The notes below the pieces were generated by a model, which saw only the letters and a program-made list of their open reading frames with translations, was not told where the DNA came from and did not search any database. A program made the translations under genes and the position numbers. Of a DNA stretch of 64,000 bases, positions 23,043-35,200 are shown in pieces (position 1 is the stretch's first letter; every line of letters starts with the position of its first letter). The stretch is from Mesorhabditis belari (lineage: Eukaryota > Nematoda > Chromadorea > Rhabditida > Rhabditidae), in contig CAUEEP010000368.1 of NCBI GenBank assembly GCA_958450365.1, positions 1-64,000 of the forward strand. Direction: 5' to 3'.

Positions 23043-23551
23043 TTGGGTTTGTGAATTGAAAACTGCCGGCTATAGTCATATGTGACAGTTTGAGCACTTT
23101 CTTCAAAAGAAACCCATTTTGGTGTCAATGTAAAAGTTGTAGAGAATCAAAAATGAAGCTAATATCCAAATTTACAGAACGATTCAAAAACTGGTTTTCA
23201 AGAAATGCCAAATTTACGAATTTTCACAAAGCTTGCATTTTAAGCGAAACTACTAAGTGTATCTTTTTGGAAATTTGGCTATAAGCCTAATTTTTGATTC
23301 TCTACAACTTTTCTAATGACACCAAAATGGGTTTCTTTTAAGGAAAGTGCTCAAACTGGGACATCTCCAGTCCTCCATTTTTGAGTCTCACACACAAACC
23401 AAAATCCTATTACAAAAGAGGAATCCGCAAATTGCCTGTAAAATGGGCAGAAGTCGACAATAATAATGGAAATTATTTGGAATGAATTGATGGTTTTGTG
23501 TTGAATAAATTTTTAGTTCAAAGTCCGGCAGTTTTCAATTCACCAACCCAA
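23043..23551. mobile_element. TTGGGTTGGTGAATTG element, copy 3 (intron 5 of gene D)
   Basis: At the same position as copy 1 in gene C, so inherited through the duplication. Flanked by TA. The host-flank duplication seen in gene C is absent here. Confidence 0.85.
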
Positions 23552-24114
23552 TAGTTTAACTGTTAATCTAAATCTATAATACTATCCACTTTAGAGTATT
23601 GCTACGATTTGGCATTGCTTTCAAATTCTCAGCGATAAGAATACCTACATGAGCAAAAGACGATCAAATTACATCGAAAACATTTACAAGGATTGATTCA
23701 AGGGGTTTGAAATCAAAGTTTTTTATTTCTCGGTCTAATTTTTAATCGTTGTATAGCAGAAAACGAGATTTGATCACTTAAACAGCTATTATTTTTCAGA
23801 ATTTCTTACAACAAGAAGGTAAAGTTTTATCCTTTGGCCTAAAACCCTACAAATAACCATTGAATTGGTCAAATTTCGTTTTTTTGTGTGCTTATTGGCA
23901 GTTAAACGGAAAATGAACTACTCTAATTTTAAATCTTTTTAAGCTCAATTTCTAGATCTTTAGTTCCTGGTCCCCGTGATGACAATCGCTCTACCGTTAG
24001 CCGTTTTTGTTTATATTGTTTATGAGAATGTAATTGTTCCGCAAGGTTATTCATTTATCAACTATTTAACAAAATAATATAAATAAATAAACTAAATGAA
24101 ACCAAATGAATATA

Positions 24115-24633
24115 TTGGCTTGGTGAATTGAAAACTGCCGGACTTTGAACTAAAATTTATTGAACATAAAACCATGAATTCATTCGAAATAATTTTCATT
24201 ATTATTGACGACTTCTGCCCATTTTACAGGCAATTTGCGGATTCCTCTTTTGTAATAGGATTTTGGTTTGTGTTTGAGACAAGTGTGAGACTCAAAAATC
24301 GAGGACTGGAGATGTCACAGTTTGATCACTTTCTTCAAAAGAAACCCATTTTGGCGTCAATAGAAAAGTTGTAGAGAATCAAAAATTAGGCTTATGGCTG
24401 AATTTCCAAAAAGGTACGCTTAGTAGTTTCGCTTAAAATGCAAGTTTTGTGAAAATTCGTAAATTCCGCATTTCTTGAAAACCAGTTTTTGAATCGTTCT
24501 GAAAATTTGGATATAAGCTTAATTTTTGATTCTCTACAACTTTTCTATTGACACCAAAATGGATTTCTTTTGAAGAAAGTGCTCAAACTGTGACATATGA
24601 CAATAGCCCGCAGTTTTCAATTCACCAACCCAA
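24115..24633. mobile_element. TTGGGTTGGTGAATTG element, copy 4 (intron 7 of gene D)
   Basis: Corresponds to copy 2 in gene C. Ends TTGGCTTGGTGAATTG and complement. Confidence 0.8.
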
Positions 24634-24639
24634 TACTTG

Positions 24640-24838
24640 TTAAGAGACACAAAAGTATCATTTAAAAACTATAATACTATTCTATAACTATAATGCTATT
24701 CTATGTAGATCAGGCACAAGTCTTGCAACGCCCTAGACTTATATTATAGTTAAGCCCAACTAGCTCAATTAACTCTAGTTCAATTCTGTAAACAATAGCC
24801 ATTTCTACGGCTGATCAAAACTTGTAATACCACTTTAC
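24640..24838. repeat. Dispersed repeat of about 195 bp, copy 1
   Basis: From AGAGACACAAAAGTATCATT to CGGCTGATCAAAACTT. The same sequence occurs at about 32490-32685 in a transporter intron. It is absent from the same place in gene C, so it arrived after the duplication. It is followed by a residual right end of a TTGGGTTGGTGAATTG element at 24845-24897. Confidence 0.75.
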
Positions 24839-25284
24839 TTCTTTACTCAAACTGTCACATATGATAATAGCCGGCAGTTTTCAATTCACAAACCCAATAT
24901 TTAACAAAAAAAAAATCTAAATAAATAAATAAACTAAATGAAACCAAATGAATATAAATGGCTAAAAATGCATTTCAGCTTTCAACAATTTCGTCATCGG
25001 TATCGCCTATTCTCACACAAAAATCTCATCTTTTAGCATCGTTATCTCTTCCCAACTTTATCGAAACTATTTGCATCGTTTGATACTAAAAGCAATGCGA
25101 AAGTAAGTTGAATCTTTTTAATGATCATTGAAAATTTAGAGAAATCCCGGCTCACCTTGTTGCGCCAAGTCAACTCACTCGTACTTATTTAGAGAAAACA
25201 CAGACAAAAGTCTTTGCAAGAGTAAACAATCAGCAAGAAGTTTCTGTATCTAATATGAAATGGAAAACAGTTAATAAACATTAG

Positions 25285-26364
25285 TTTTTGTCACAATTGC
25301 ACCAAAGACAAGGCCGGTTGCTTTTACTTTTCAATACTTTTTGATGATGCTGCTCCAAAATTTACGATAAGGCAAAGATGTTAAAGAATTCCTGGCATCG
25401 TAATAAAAATGTACTAGTCTCGGGCTAATCGCCTTTTATAATCGTTAAAAGTGCTAACTTCATAGGAACCAAATTTTGGTACTACTGATGATTCACAATA
25501 GACTTTTAACGAAAACATCTGTCGGTCCTTTTTTTGTCGAAAGAATGAACGAAATTTTCGAATTCGAAAGAATGAACGCCAAACAACGACGCGATGTGAT
25601 TATCGGATTATACCAAGACGGAAAAAAATAGCCCGGAGATCGTAAAAATCACGAAATATCCAAAAAGCATCGTCAACAAAGTAATCAAACGCTACAAGGC
25701 TTGATTTTTACTAATTCCCGAAAAGAAATCAATTTAATATTTTTGTTTTCTTTTTGAGTCTCTTTACCGCACGTCGACAGGACATCTTGCAAACAAAGTG
25801 GGCTTTGATGTTGTCGAAAGTAGTCCCCGCCCACTGATGCCAACCACAGGACGGGTCATTAGTCATCTATTGAACATTGTCTTTGCAAATGAAGTGAACA
25901 AACCAGCCAATAGTAAGAACTGGTTCTAAAATAGAATGGTGCCGGATAGTCAACAGGAGACCCATCAGTCCAGTTGCCCACACCGATCTAGCCATTCCCA
26001 TCCAAGACCAGGCACGATGTTTACACGAAGCGTCGTTGTTGTAAGGGGTGGCATTTGTAAAACTCTTCACGTTTGCAAGGATTAAAGCTGACAAATAAAA
26101 GAAATTTTTTTGTTAGGTTTGAAGCTGTTTTCCTATTATTTTCCTGAGCTGAGCAATAAGTTTCCCAAGGAAAACCCTACTTCTTTCTGATGGTGCATCA
26201 TATGATGCACTTGTGTTTACTTCATTTCACATTTACCTTTGTCCCAAAAAAATGGTTTTATTGCTGCACGAAACGCCAAAAAAACAACAAAAAAAGCCAG
26301 AAAACTCAAGATCAGCCCTGTTTACCTAAATAAATACAAATTTCGATAAAAGCAACTTTCAACG
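25285..26364. other. Intergenic spacer with a transposase HTH relic
   Basis: 25570-25705 on the plus strand translates to MNAKQRRDVIIGLYQDGKK, then, past a stop and a shift, EIVKITKYPKSIVNKVIKRYK. This resembles the first HTH of mariner/Tc1-superfamily transposases. The rest (including a 75-codon minus frame at 25867-26094) is unrecognised. Confidence 0.45.
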
Positions 26365-29300
26365 ATGCTTTTGATTCTGATCTTTTATTCATTGCTTATT
26401 TTCTCGGAATGTCGCCCCAGAAACAAGATCCTCTCGCGGATGAAAAGAGCGGAAGGTTGGCTTCTTTTCAAAGCTCAAAAAAAGACTAATATTTTTATTA
26501 TTACCTGGTACAACATTACAATACAGTACAATACCAGATACTTGGTGTAATATTTGTTTATTAGGTTGGTGCAGATGAAACTTCCGTTGGAACCATAAAC
26601 AAAATTTATTATAAAAATCCTAATACAGAACCTCAATCCAAAAGATATTCGCCATCATTATCAATGACTCTTTGCCATCTTCCACGCAGAGAATGGATGC
26701 CCTTTTCGAAGAACTCGGGCAACTGCGACTCGAAGAAGTTCGACACCCAGATTTCAACTTCTTCGCGGTTTTTGAATTTTTTTTTCTGCTAAAGAGTGCT
26801 GCATCGACCAAAACAAGTGGTAGTCGGATGGGGCCAAGTCCGGGCTATATGGCGGATGAGGCAGAACTTCCCAGCCCAATTCCTCGATTTTCTGCTGAGT
26901 GATCTTTGCGGTGTGGGGTCAAGCGTTATCGTGGAGGAATTTTGTAGTCGCCGTGTTATTGCCTTGACGACGCAATGCCTGGTCCACGCGGCTCAATTGG
27001 GCTTTGTAGAGATCCGCCGTGACTCTTTGGCCCGAATCCAGCACCTCAAAATACACGAGACCTTTACTATTCCACCAAATACAAAGCATCACCTTTTTTC
27101 CGTGGATATTCGGTTTGGGAGTCGGTTTTGGCGTTCACCGGCGTTCACCGGCGTCCAACCACTGCCGTTTTCTTGTTGTGTTGTCGTAACATATCCACTT
27201 TTCATCTGCCGTAACAATGGAGTCGAGAAAACCGGCGGTCTTTGCGCGGCGGACGAGAATTCCAGCCGTTGTAGCTCGAGCCGCTTTGTTTGCGTCGCTG
27301 AGCTGATGTGGCACCCATTTTCCACACTGATTCGTCTCACCAATTGCGTGAAAATGGCGGAGAATGGTTGTATGGTCGCAGTCAAACAGCTCTGCAAGCT
27401 CCCGAGTTGTTTGGCATGGATCCGATTCGATAGCGTTCTTCAACTCATCGTTGTCGACAATTTGAGGCGGATTCCCGCGTTTTTCGTCTTCCAAACTCTC
27501 ATCACCATCTCGGAAGCGCTGAAACCAAGTCCGGCATTGACGTTCGGACAACACGTCATCGCCGAATGCTTTGCACAGAGCACGATGAGATTCTGCAGGC
27601 GTTCTGCCTTGTTTAAAATCATACAACAAGCAAACCCGCACTCGAAATTTTTCGTCAACCATTTTCTAAAAGCTAAAAATTACTTCAAATTAAGTAAAAC
27701 GCATAAGTCTTAGATATCAAAAGACGCGCAAAGAGACGCTCTTTCAGATAGACAAATATCTTCAATAAAAACTTTTATTAGGTTCAAAATATAAACAAAC
27801 AAGTGTGACGGAAGTTTCATCTGCACCAACCTAATAGATACTACTCTATTACCCCGTTTTTTCCCATTGATACATGTATGTATGACAATACCAACTATTA
27901 CTAAATCTAGCGGAAAAAGTTTATACATTCAACTCAAGTTTTGATTTTTTAGTCATTCTTTCAAGTCTTAAGGCTATTTTGGGTTAGTATTGATATTCTC
28001 GAATTACAAGTTCAGTTAACATACTTTCTTGCCAAAAAAAGCAACACAGCCAAAAACATTGTGATTTGACTACTTTGTAAAAGATCAGTGTTTACGAAAT
28101 AAAAAAAAATTTAATGATATTAGGCTTGACTAATTTGAAACAATTTAGTGTTTATGAATGTAAAGATCTAAAAAGTCTAGGTTTAATCGAACTAAACAAG
28201 GAAAACAAAACTTTTGATTACTGAGGATGGATGCCGTGGTTATTCATTTGATGTTTTAGAACAATGTCAATGTAATCATACTTCACCAAGTGTCGCAAAA
28301 AGAATGATCATCGGCTACGTCGATTTCGGTTTTCAGACACTCAAAGTCAATCTGAGTTCCCCGGAAAGTCGAATCCAAATAAATGATGTGTTCCATCAGA
28401 TTTCCTCCTCCTCAAAAGCCATCGGCGAGACGACGAATACAATCATCGAACTAAAAAAAGGCAAAAAAGACAATGTTCTCGGCATTGGCCTCAAATTTTT
28501 GAAAGCAATCAAAGGGGCGGCCACGATCTTCGGGGCCATCTTCGATCTTTTCGATATTTTCGGCACCGACTCTGTGGGCACAATGCTGCAAAAACTCGAA
28601 GAAACAATGGTCAAAGAGTTCGACAAGCTCAAGCATTTTATTGCTCGCAAATTCGACGCGATTGAATACCGAGTCGACTTTCACAATTACCGTGACAACG
28701 TCCAGTATCCGATCGACAACGGAATGAGCAAACTGAGGAGACTTTTCGAACATAGACAGCCAAATAACATGAAAGAGTTCAAGACCTGGTGCCAGAACGT
28801 TTCGCCGATCGATTTGGCTAAACGATTGCTTGATCAAATCTCGGGACACACATCGATTCTCGACTCATACAAGCGATTGATTGATTTCGACGAGGACCGA
28901 TACCAGCATTTCGAGAACTGGATCCTCAACCATGTGCAGTCCCTAAAAGTGCTCATGGGGAACTGTGAGGGTGTGCAGCCAGTGTCAAAAAACGGGGAGA
29001 TTCTGTCGGAATTCGAGACCGTCATCCAAAGTCTTGACACCCAACTGCTTAAAGAGAACCGGGAGTTGGTGTGGCCGCGAGCGATCAAGAAACGAGCTCG
29101 CGCCGGCATCGACGCTGGCGGCACAAACGAGCAGATGGCCACGACGATCCACAAGGATCTGAAAAGCAAATACCAAGACAATTTCCTGGTTGCCATTTAT
29201 GACGTGACTAAAACTGATGATCATGCGCTCATCGGGCGATCATCGGGCGACACGAATCGTCTCATAAGCGAATTTGGCTACAAAAACAAGAACTACGTGG

Positions 29301-31224
29301 TTTTTCAGGTTGTCATTTAATTCATCAAACCTCATTTACACTCATTACAAAAGTTTTTGTGGGCAAATTTATAAAGTTTCCGGTTTCTCATAGTGATTTC
29401 TGATTTCTTAGCGTTAAAAAGTTTTTGTTTTAGAAAGTTTTCAGCTTTTGACGTAGAAGTTTAAAGAAATTTAGCTTTCAGAAAGGTATTGGAACTTTCA
29501 AAAGCGTAAAAATCGATAAGAACCAAATAACTGACAATTACGACTTTGATCAGCAAAAAAACCCTAGCTTAAGACTGATCCCAAAAAAGATCAAATTTTG
29601 AAAGGTTTTATTTCTAAAATGTGAATAAAATTTGGATAAAATTAAACATTTCATTTTTCAGAGTGACTGTGCGAAGAAGATCAGAAAAGAAAGTTTACCA
29701 CCAAGACAGTTCATTGGTTTTTTTTTGTTGTTCAGTCTTATGTCGATGGGAAAGGACAAATGCAAATCTGATTGTTCACTATTTTACTATGTTCACTGTT
29801 CATTAGATCGCCCTTCTTCCGCCTGCTTAAAGACAATCATCAAAGACAGCAAAGACATCAAAGACAAAGTCGATCGTGCTCTCACCACTTCAGGGTTTGA
29901 GCCTCCAAATGTTGAGATCGATTGGGAAAATCTCGAAGGTTTTTTTGATCGAAGGAACAAGCTGTCGAACAAGAACAAAGAAGCCTGGGAAACCTACATG
30001 ATCTACCTCGAAAAACTCCCCGGAGGTGTTAGGTATGAGAAGAAAGACATCGAATTGGACACCAAGATCTTTTATGATTTTTCGATGTATGCCCAGGATG
30101 CGGCGAGAAAGGTCTACAATCACCTCAAATCCGTTCACTCAGCCGAATTCTTCTCGGGCGAACCGCCCATGATCTTAGCTGTTAGCAAGTGGAAGAATTT
30201 AAGGTGAGATTTGTCACTGTTTCTAGCATCAAAAAAGCTAGCAATGACGGCTGACGGTTTGGTGATAGGCATTCACTTGAGTCACTCTTATAGGAAGTAT
30301 TAGACAAGGTTCTCTCAATTTTTAAGTAGTTACAAGTTTTTGATTGGAGGCTGATAAGATCCAAAATTTCTTGCTAATGTTTAGAGGTGATCGAAAGGCT
30401 GCGTATTAAAAAAACAAATAGACTATTTCATTTGAATTCTTAAAAATCGATACAAAAAAATGTAAATTTCAAAGGTCGGCCGGCGGGTCGGCTGTTTTCT
30501 TCTTATCTCAGCTCAGAATCAACTAGATTTTCCATTTTTTATTATCTTTCTCTAGGCCTTTTTGATTCATTCAGGAAAATTCCTTTTTAAAAAAGTTTAT
30601 GCTCAAAATACCGTATTGCCTCTAATAAACGCCGCGGCGTTTATTTTGCGGCTAAATTTTAATTTTGTCAAATACTATTTTGCGCTAAACTACCGTATAG
30701 CATACTGTTTCGTCAAAGAGCTCAGGCTCAGGACAAATATTTTTGTATTAAACTGAATCTCTAAGCAAGAGATTCAGTTTAATACAAAAATAATTTTTTG
30801 TTAACGTGTTCGTTTTGCTAATTTTTATTGTTACTTTTAAGTTGGTACCTATTTCAAAAACAAAAATATTGGTCAAAGTCCATCTTTACTTGAAAAAAGC
30901 TAAACATTTTGTGCCTTGCGAAATTATAAACGAAATTATAACTATAATAAACGCCGTTTATTAGAGGCAGTACGGTATGCACTAAAGACAGTCAAACCGA
31001 CCGCCTGAAGCATGTTTATTGACAATTAAAATGTCCACAGTAGATTGTGTCTTTTTGTCTACCAGAAACTTCGACAAATTTTCAGGTGGGACGGCGACTC
31101 TTGTGCTTACGACCATTATAAGCTAAAGGCAGGTGGCGAATACGTCTGGCAAAAAGATGGCAGGGCCCTGACAATCGAATGGTATAAGACTTTTGAATAT
31201 GAATATCTATTTGGCCGCGACTAA
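26365..31224 (+). CDS. Unrecognised, probably secreted, helix-rich protein (multi-exon model)
   Basis: A likely signal-peptide exon starts at 26365 (MLLILIFYSLLIFSECRP). The main exon runs in one frame from about 28217 to a donor at 29309. Exons 29662-30203 and 31086-31224 (TAA at 31222) follow in matching phase. The main exon encodes a Cys-rich start (CQCNH), then about 75 residues on a hydrophobic segment (GLKFLKAIKGAATIFGAIF) followed by amphipathic helices (LEETMVKEFDKLKHFIARKF). This hydrophobic-plus-helix order recalls membrane-active helical proteins, but the resemblance is only general and I assign no function. The 5' join is uncertain: no good acceptor is seen before 28217, and a mariner fills the presumed first intron. 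Reading through at 29309 would stop at 29320. No TE-type domains are present. Confidence 0.55.
26561..27834 (-). mobile_element. Nearly full-length mariner, 1274 bp, with perfect ends and a damaged transposase
   Basis: Perfect inverted ends TTAGGTTGGTGCAGATGAAA, TA on both sides. The transposase on the minus strand starts at 27662: HTH domains with CRTWFQRFRDGDESLEDEKR, KWVPHQLSD, and the first catalytic Asp in IVTADEKW. A short tandem duplication (CGGTGAACG) near 27150 puts a stop after WLDAGERR. Downstream, HDNA and YSPDLAPSDYHLF supply the other two Asp of DD34D, with a second stop (TGA) after HDNA and a frameshift in an A-run near 26790. Only a few mutations separate it from an intact gene. 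It lies antisense within the first intron of the secreted-protein gene. Confidence 0.9.
30606..30977. mobile_element. MITE in intron 3 of the secreted-protein gene
   Basis: Ends ATACCGTATTGCCTCTAATA and near-complement. Inside, 30742-30792 is a strong hairpin with arms of about 24 bp (GTATTAAACTGAATCTCT...). Confidence 0.7.
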
Positions 31225-31241
31225 AAGGTTTCTCTTTCTTT

Positions 31242-32176
31242 TTGTTCCAGTTTTGCACCCGAATAAAAATTTCCTTTGTTGAGCGGCATACCAAAAAAAC
31301 AATCGACAAGTTTAATCAAAGCAAAAAAGGTTTTTTCAACAAAGGTGAAGTAAAAGACGCACTACCAAAGTTTGGATTCACTTTGGAATTTGGCTTTTTC
31401 ATTGATTTTAATTCGATAAGATCAATTACAATGATAGTGTATTTTATGAAACAACAACTGATCACTATTTCAAAGAAATGAACACTGGAGAACTGTTTGA
31501 GCGCTTTGTTCTACAAGGAGCCCACATCGAAGTCTTTCTTTATGCTCTTAAACAAGATTTTGAAAATAAATTCAAAGATCATTACAATTCCTATTTCCCA
31601 AGTCGATTTTTGCCAAGATTCACTCAACAAAAACCCGATTTTTTGTTTCTTAACTACATCTTGGAGTGAGGTAGCTCTGTGAAAATTCATGAAGTTATCA
31701 GAAAAACTGAAATTGATTCGGAAATCCTTAACGACTAGGAATCACTACGGACAACTTGTGAATGGGCTTTGAAATTACTTCTTTGCATGACTAAAACTGA
31801 AGCAATAGATGGTCAGATTATCCAGCAAATCTAAGCCTGGGCTGCGCTGAAAAGATCAAGGAAATGTCCAAATTGGTCCAATTTTCATTGGAAAGAGTTT
31901 GACGAAAAAGATGTGACATGGCTGACATTTGAAGAAAATAATTTTGGTGAATTCATTGCAAGACTGGAATACGACTTGATTTTAAGAACTCATTTGGTGA
32001 ATGTCAAGCTGACGAAAGTTGACTCGTACACAATTTTGCTTGTTAACCTAATTGTCAGTGTACTCACAGCATGTCAGGAGATCGAGGAAAATGCAGTGAA
32101 AACTCATGTTGGTCATATTTTGTTAGCTCGTGTAAATAACATATTGTTAAATATGTTCAAATCATCTAAAGTTTAA
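31242..32176 (+). pseudogene. Decayed or mis-framed coding sequence downstream of the secreted-protein gene
   Basis: Coding-like stretches run in shifting frames: 31251-31410 (FCTRIKISFVERHTKK), 31412-31669 (YETTTDHYFKEMNTGELF), 31670-31860 with stops, and 31913-32176 (VTWLTFEENNFGEFIARLEY). A frame change near 31410 and stops near 31738 and 31831 suggest a pseudogene, possibly a lost 3' part of the preceding gene. No recognised domain. Confidence 0.4.
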
Positions 32177-32271
32177 CTTGATCTTGCATCGTTTTTGTAG
32201 AACTTTTCAGTAAAAAGCTTTTCTTCAGTACATCCCAGTTTTCAAAACAATTTTGTTCAATTTTTATTGAG

Positions 32272-35200
32272 TCAAATCCTTGGCTTCTCTTTCTCGTTTG
32301 GCTTTGCCCATTCTTGCACTCGAGCTGAAAAGTGTTTATGATAGATTATAATCAAAAAATGTTTACCTTCTCCATAAAATACATAAAATATTCCAGATAA
32401 AATGTTAAAAGAAGCAGCGGATAAAAAGGTAATCATCCATTTGTTTGGCCAACCCTGCAATTAAATATTTGAAATGGATTAATTACTTGCTAAGAGACAC
32501 AAAAGTATCATTTAAAACGTGATAATTATAATACTATTCTATGTAGATCAGGTACAAGTCTTGCAACGCCCTAGACTTATATTATAGTTAAGCCCAATTA
32601 GCCTAATTAACTCTAGTTCAATTCTGTAAACAATAGCCAGATCTACGGCTGATCAAAACTTCTAATACCATTACTTTTACAGCTTTTCATAACCTACCAT
32701 AAAATCGATAAATGTGATCAGAATCGGGCCACTCAAGTTAGCAATTGTGGCATAAGTCATCGAGATCGAGGTCATTGTGCCCGAGTACGGGGGAGCGATT
32801 GAAAGCAAAGATGTGAAGAAACCACAAATTCCGGCGGAGAAGAAAATACCTAAAGAATCAGTTAGGGAAATCTAGAACTTCTAATACCGTAAGCCATCAG
32901 AATGGGCAGAGCGATATATGGGTGTTCGCAGGATGGAAGTGTGGCTAGAGCGATGAGGGAAACGGCTGATCCAATGGCTCCTAAGTTTGCTGTTCGAGTG
33001 TATTTGTGTTGTAGCTTGGCAATCAATACTTTTCTCTCTAACTGACTACCACTTGGCCACCGCTGCAATTGCTGCGCTCGCGGAAGACAGGGTTGTAATC
33101 TCGCGGTTTGGTTTTTGAAGCTCCTTACAAAACTTTAAACGCATATAACTTTTGACAGAGTGCTCCGTAGCAAAAAAGAAAAGCAACATCATGATCAGCG
33201 TAAAATTCTGCGTCGAATGCTTTGGCCAGCACATCCAGTAGATCTTTCCTTGTTAGTTAGCTCCATTTGTTATAAATCAAACTCACCAATCGCTTGAAAA
33301 ACTTTCACAGAAACATCGGGATCTAAAATCTCGTGTCTCTTCATATAATCCGACAACACGCCAAAAATATTCTTTGAAACCAGTTGAGAAATGAAGGGCA
33401 CCATTGTGAATAAACCGTTCTAGATCTTCATTTTCAATTTAGTGGATCAGAACTCACCAAACGAATCGGAATAAAGAGAACATCCTTGAAATAAGTCGGC
33501 AAAAAGGCTTGCATGATTGAGGCTGAGAAGTTGTAAGCGAATTGACTCGTGTAGTTGGCGAGGACGACTTTACCGAAGAGCAATTCTCTCCATGGGACGC
33601 GATTCTCTTGCTGAATAGCATTTTTCAAAAGTTTTTTTGAAGTTTTACTCACAAAATATTGAGATTGCTGCTTGTTGGCAAGATTTTTCTCGATGTAGAT
33701 CCTCTCCTCTTCAGAGATCCATTTGTTTTCGTTTGGGTAATTCGTGGCAAAGATTTGCCAAACAATTGCCCAGATGATGCCTAAGCTGCCTGAAAATTTG
33801 AGTTTAAAGTTTAATAATGGCATTTAAAGGATTATTATACATATTAATATAGACTTTTTAATGATTTTTGATCAAAAAACTCAAGAGCTATTTGTTAATT
33901 TTTCATTTGGCAATGACTTTTTGTTTTAGCAGCGTGCAAGACTGTTCTTGGTTCTAGGGTCAATAAAATGGAAAGAAAGTCTTGAGATTTGATACCTCAA
34001 CATTACTAAACAAGAAAAAAAACAAGAAAAACCAGACAAAACAAGACAAGAAAACAACAAAACATCTAGAAGATCGGAATAGGCTCATCTTTTGTCGCTT
34101 AAGCCAATGTCAAACTCAAAAATCTTGGTTTACTTACTTGTTTACTACAACTAACAGGACAATTTGTTATTCTATTATGGATTTGAAATCCATTATGATC
34201 CATGATACTTCACCGCTTAGTACAAGTCAAGGTACAAACCAAAAATGTAGAAGATCGACGGCCATCCAAGCGGTGAAGAGCACAATCCGGCCACAAGGAA
34301 TGAGGTGAAACCAGCGGCTAACTGAAAATGGAACACTTACACTATTGGACAATGAAATATCATATTTGAAAAAAGATCGTCACTTTCGCGCGTCTGTAAC
34401 TCCCTTGTCTTTACCGTATTTCTAAATATTAATATTACCATTGTGTAGCCCTTGAAAAGAACTTTCAGAAAATGTATAACACTAATAGTTTAAACACAAA
34501 GACAAGGGAGTTACAGACGCGCGAAAGTGACGATCGTTTTTCAAATATGATATTTCATTGTCCAGTACTGTATGAAGCTATATTTTGTTGCAAAGAATAT
34601 TTATCAGCAAAATTGCACCTGATTTCCACTTGTATAAATAGCTCCAACAGTCGACTTCTCACTCGGTGGAAACCATTTGGCGGCCATGCTGTTCAGACAC
34701 GGGAAAATGAAGCCCTGAATCAAAATTTGGGGTTCAAATTTTGACTATCGTATTCACTCTATTAGTACTGCGCAGTACTATTTTTTTTGTGATGGCTCAG
34801 AGCGCTTTACTATTAGAGATGCAGCACTATTCTTTCGACCAAACAAATCAATTAGGTACTTACTAAATCAATCAAACTTCATGTAAAAATTTCAATCGCG
34901 AAGGAGTGATATTTCTTTCAAAAATTCAGGAAAAGAATCATATTGATGTAGGAAATTGAAAGATATTCACCCAACAAGCACACAATTACTTAGATAGCAA
35001 AGAGGTAGGCTACGAAATACCCACAAATGGTCCTAGCAGTCCTATTAGAGGCTGCAGTCCTATTGCAGTCCTATAAATATGATATATGCATAACTAGTTT
35101 ATAATCTTAACTTAGATCTTTCACCTCTCCAAGCCCCATAATAAATCGAGCTCCAAAATAGGCCCAATAGGAATTCGAAGCAAGAAACGGGCCCATCATT

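Larger units (their letters stand above)
19924..25284 (+). pseudogene. Chemoreceptor gene D: duplicate of gene C with a one-base frameshift
   Basis: All nine exons of gene C are present: 19924-20091, 20300-20425, 20956-21053, 21096-21228, 22869-23015, 23595-23704, 23964-24045, 24979-25102, 25140-25284. Eight are in frame with only amino-acid changes. Exon 6 is 110 instead of 111 bases: the run after ATGAGC has four A in place of five (near 23654), shifting the frame before TM6. The tail exon is preserved (PSQLTRTYLEKTQ, NNQQEVSVSN). Intron 4 has expanded to about 1.6 kb by a Tc1-like remnant and a MITE. Either a young pseudogene, a polymorphic null or an assembly error in a homopolymer. Confidence 0.8.

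Noticed and set aside
26796..27713. 305-codon plus-strand ORF
   Set aside because: Lies antisense to the mariner transposase and mirrors its codon structure. It has no features of its own.
28396..29224. Several minus-strand ORFs of 79-132 codons
   Set aside because: Shadows of the G+C-richer main exon of the secreted-protein gene.
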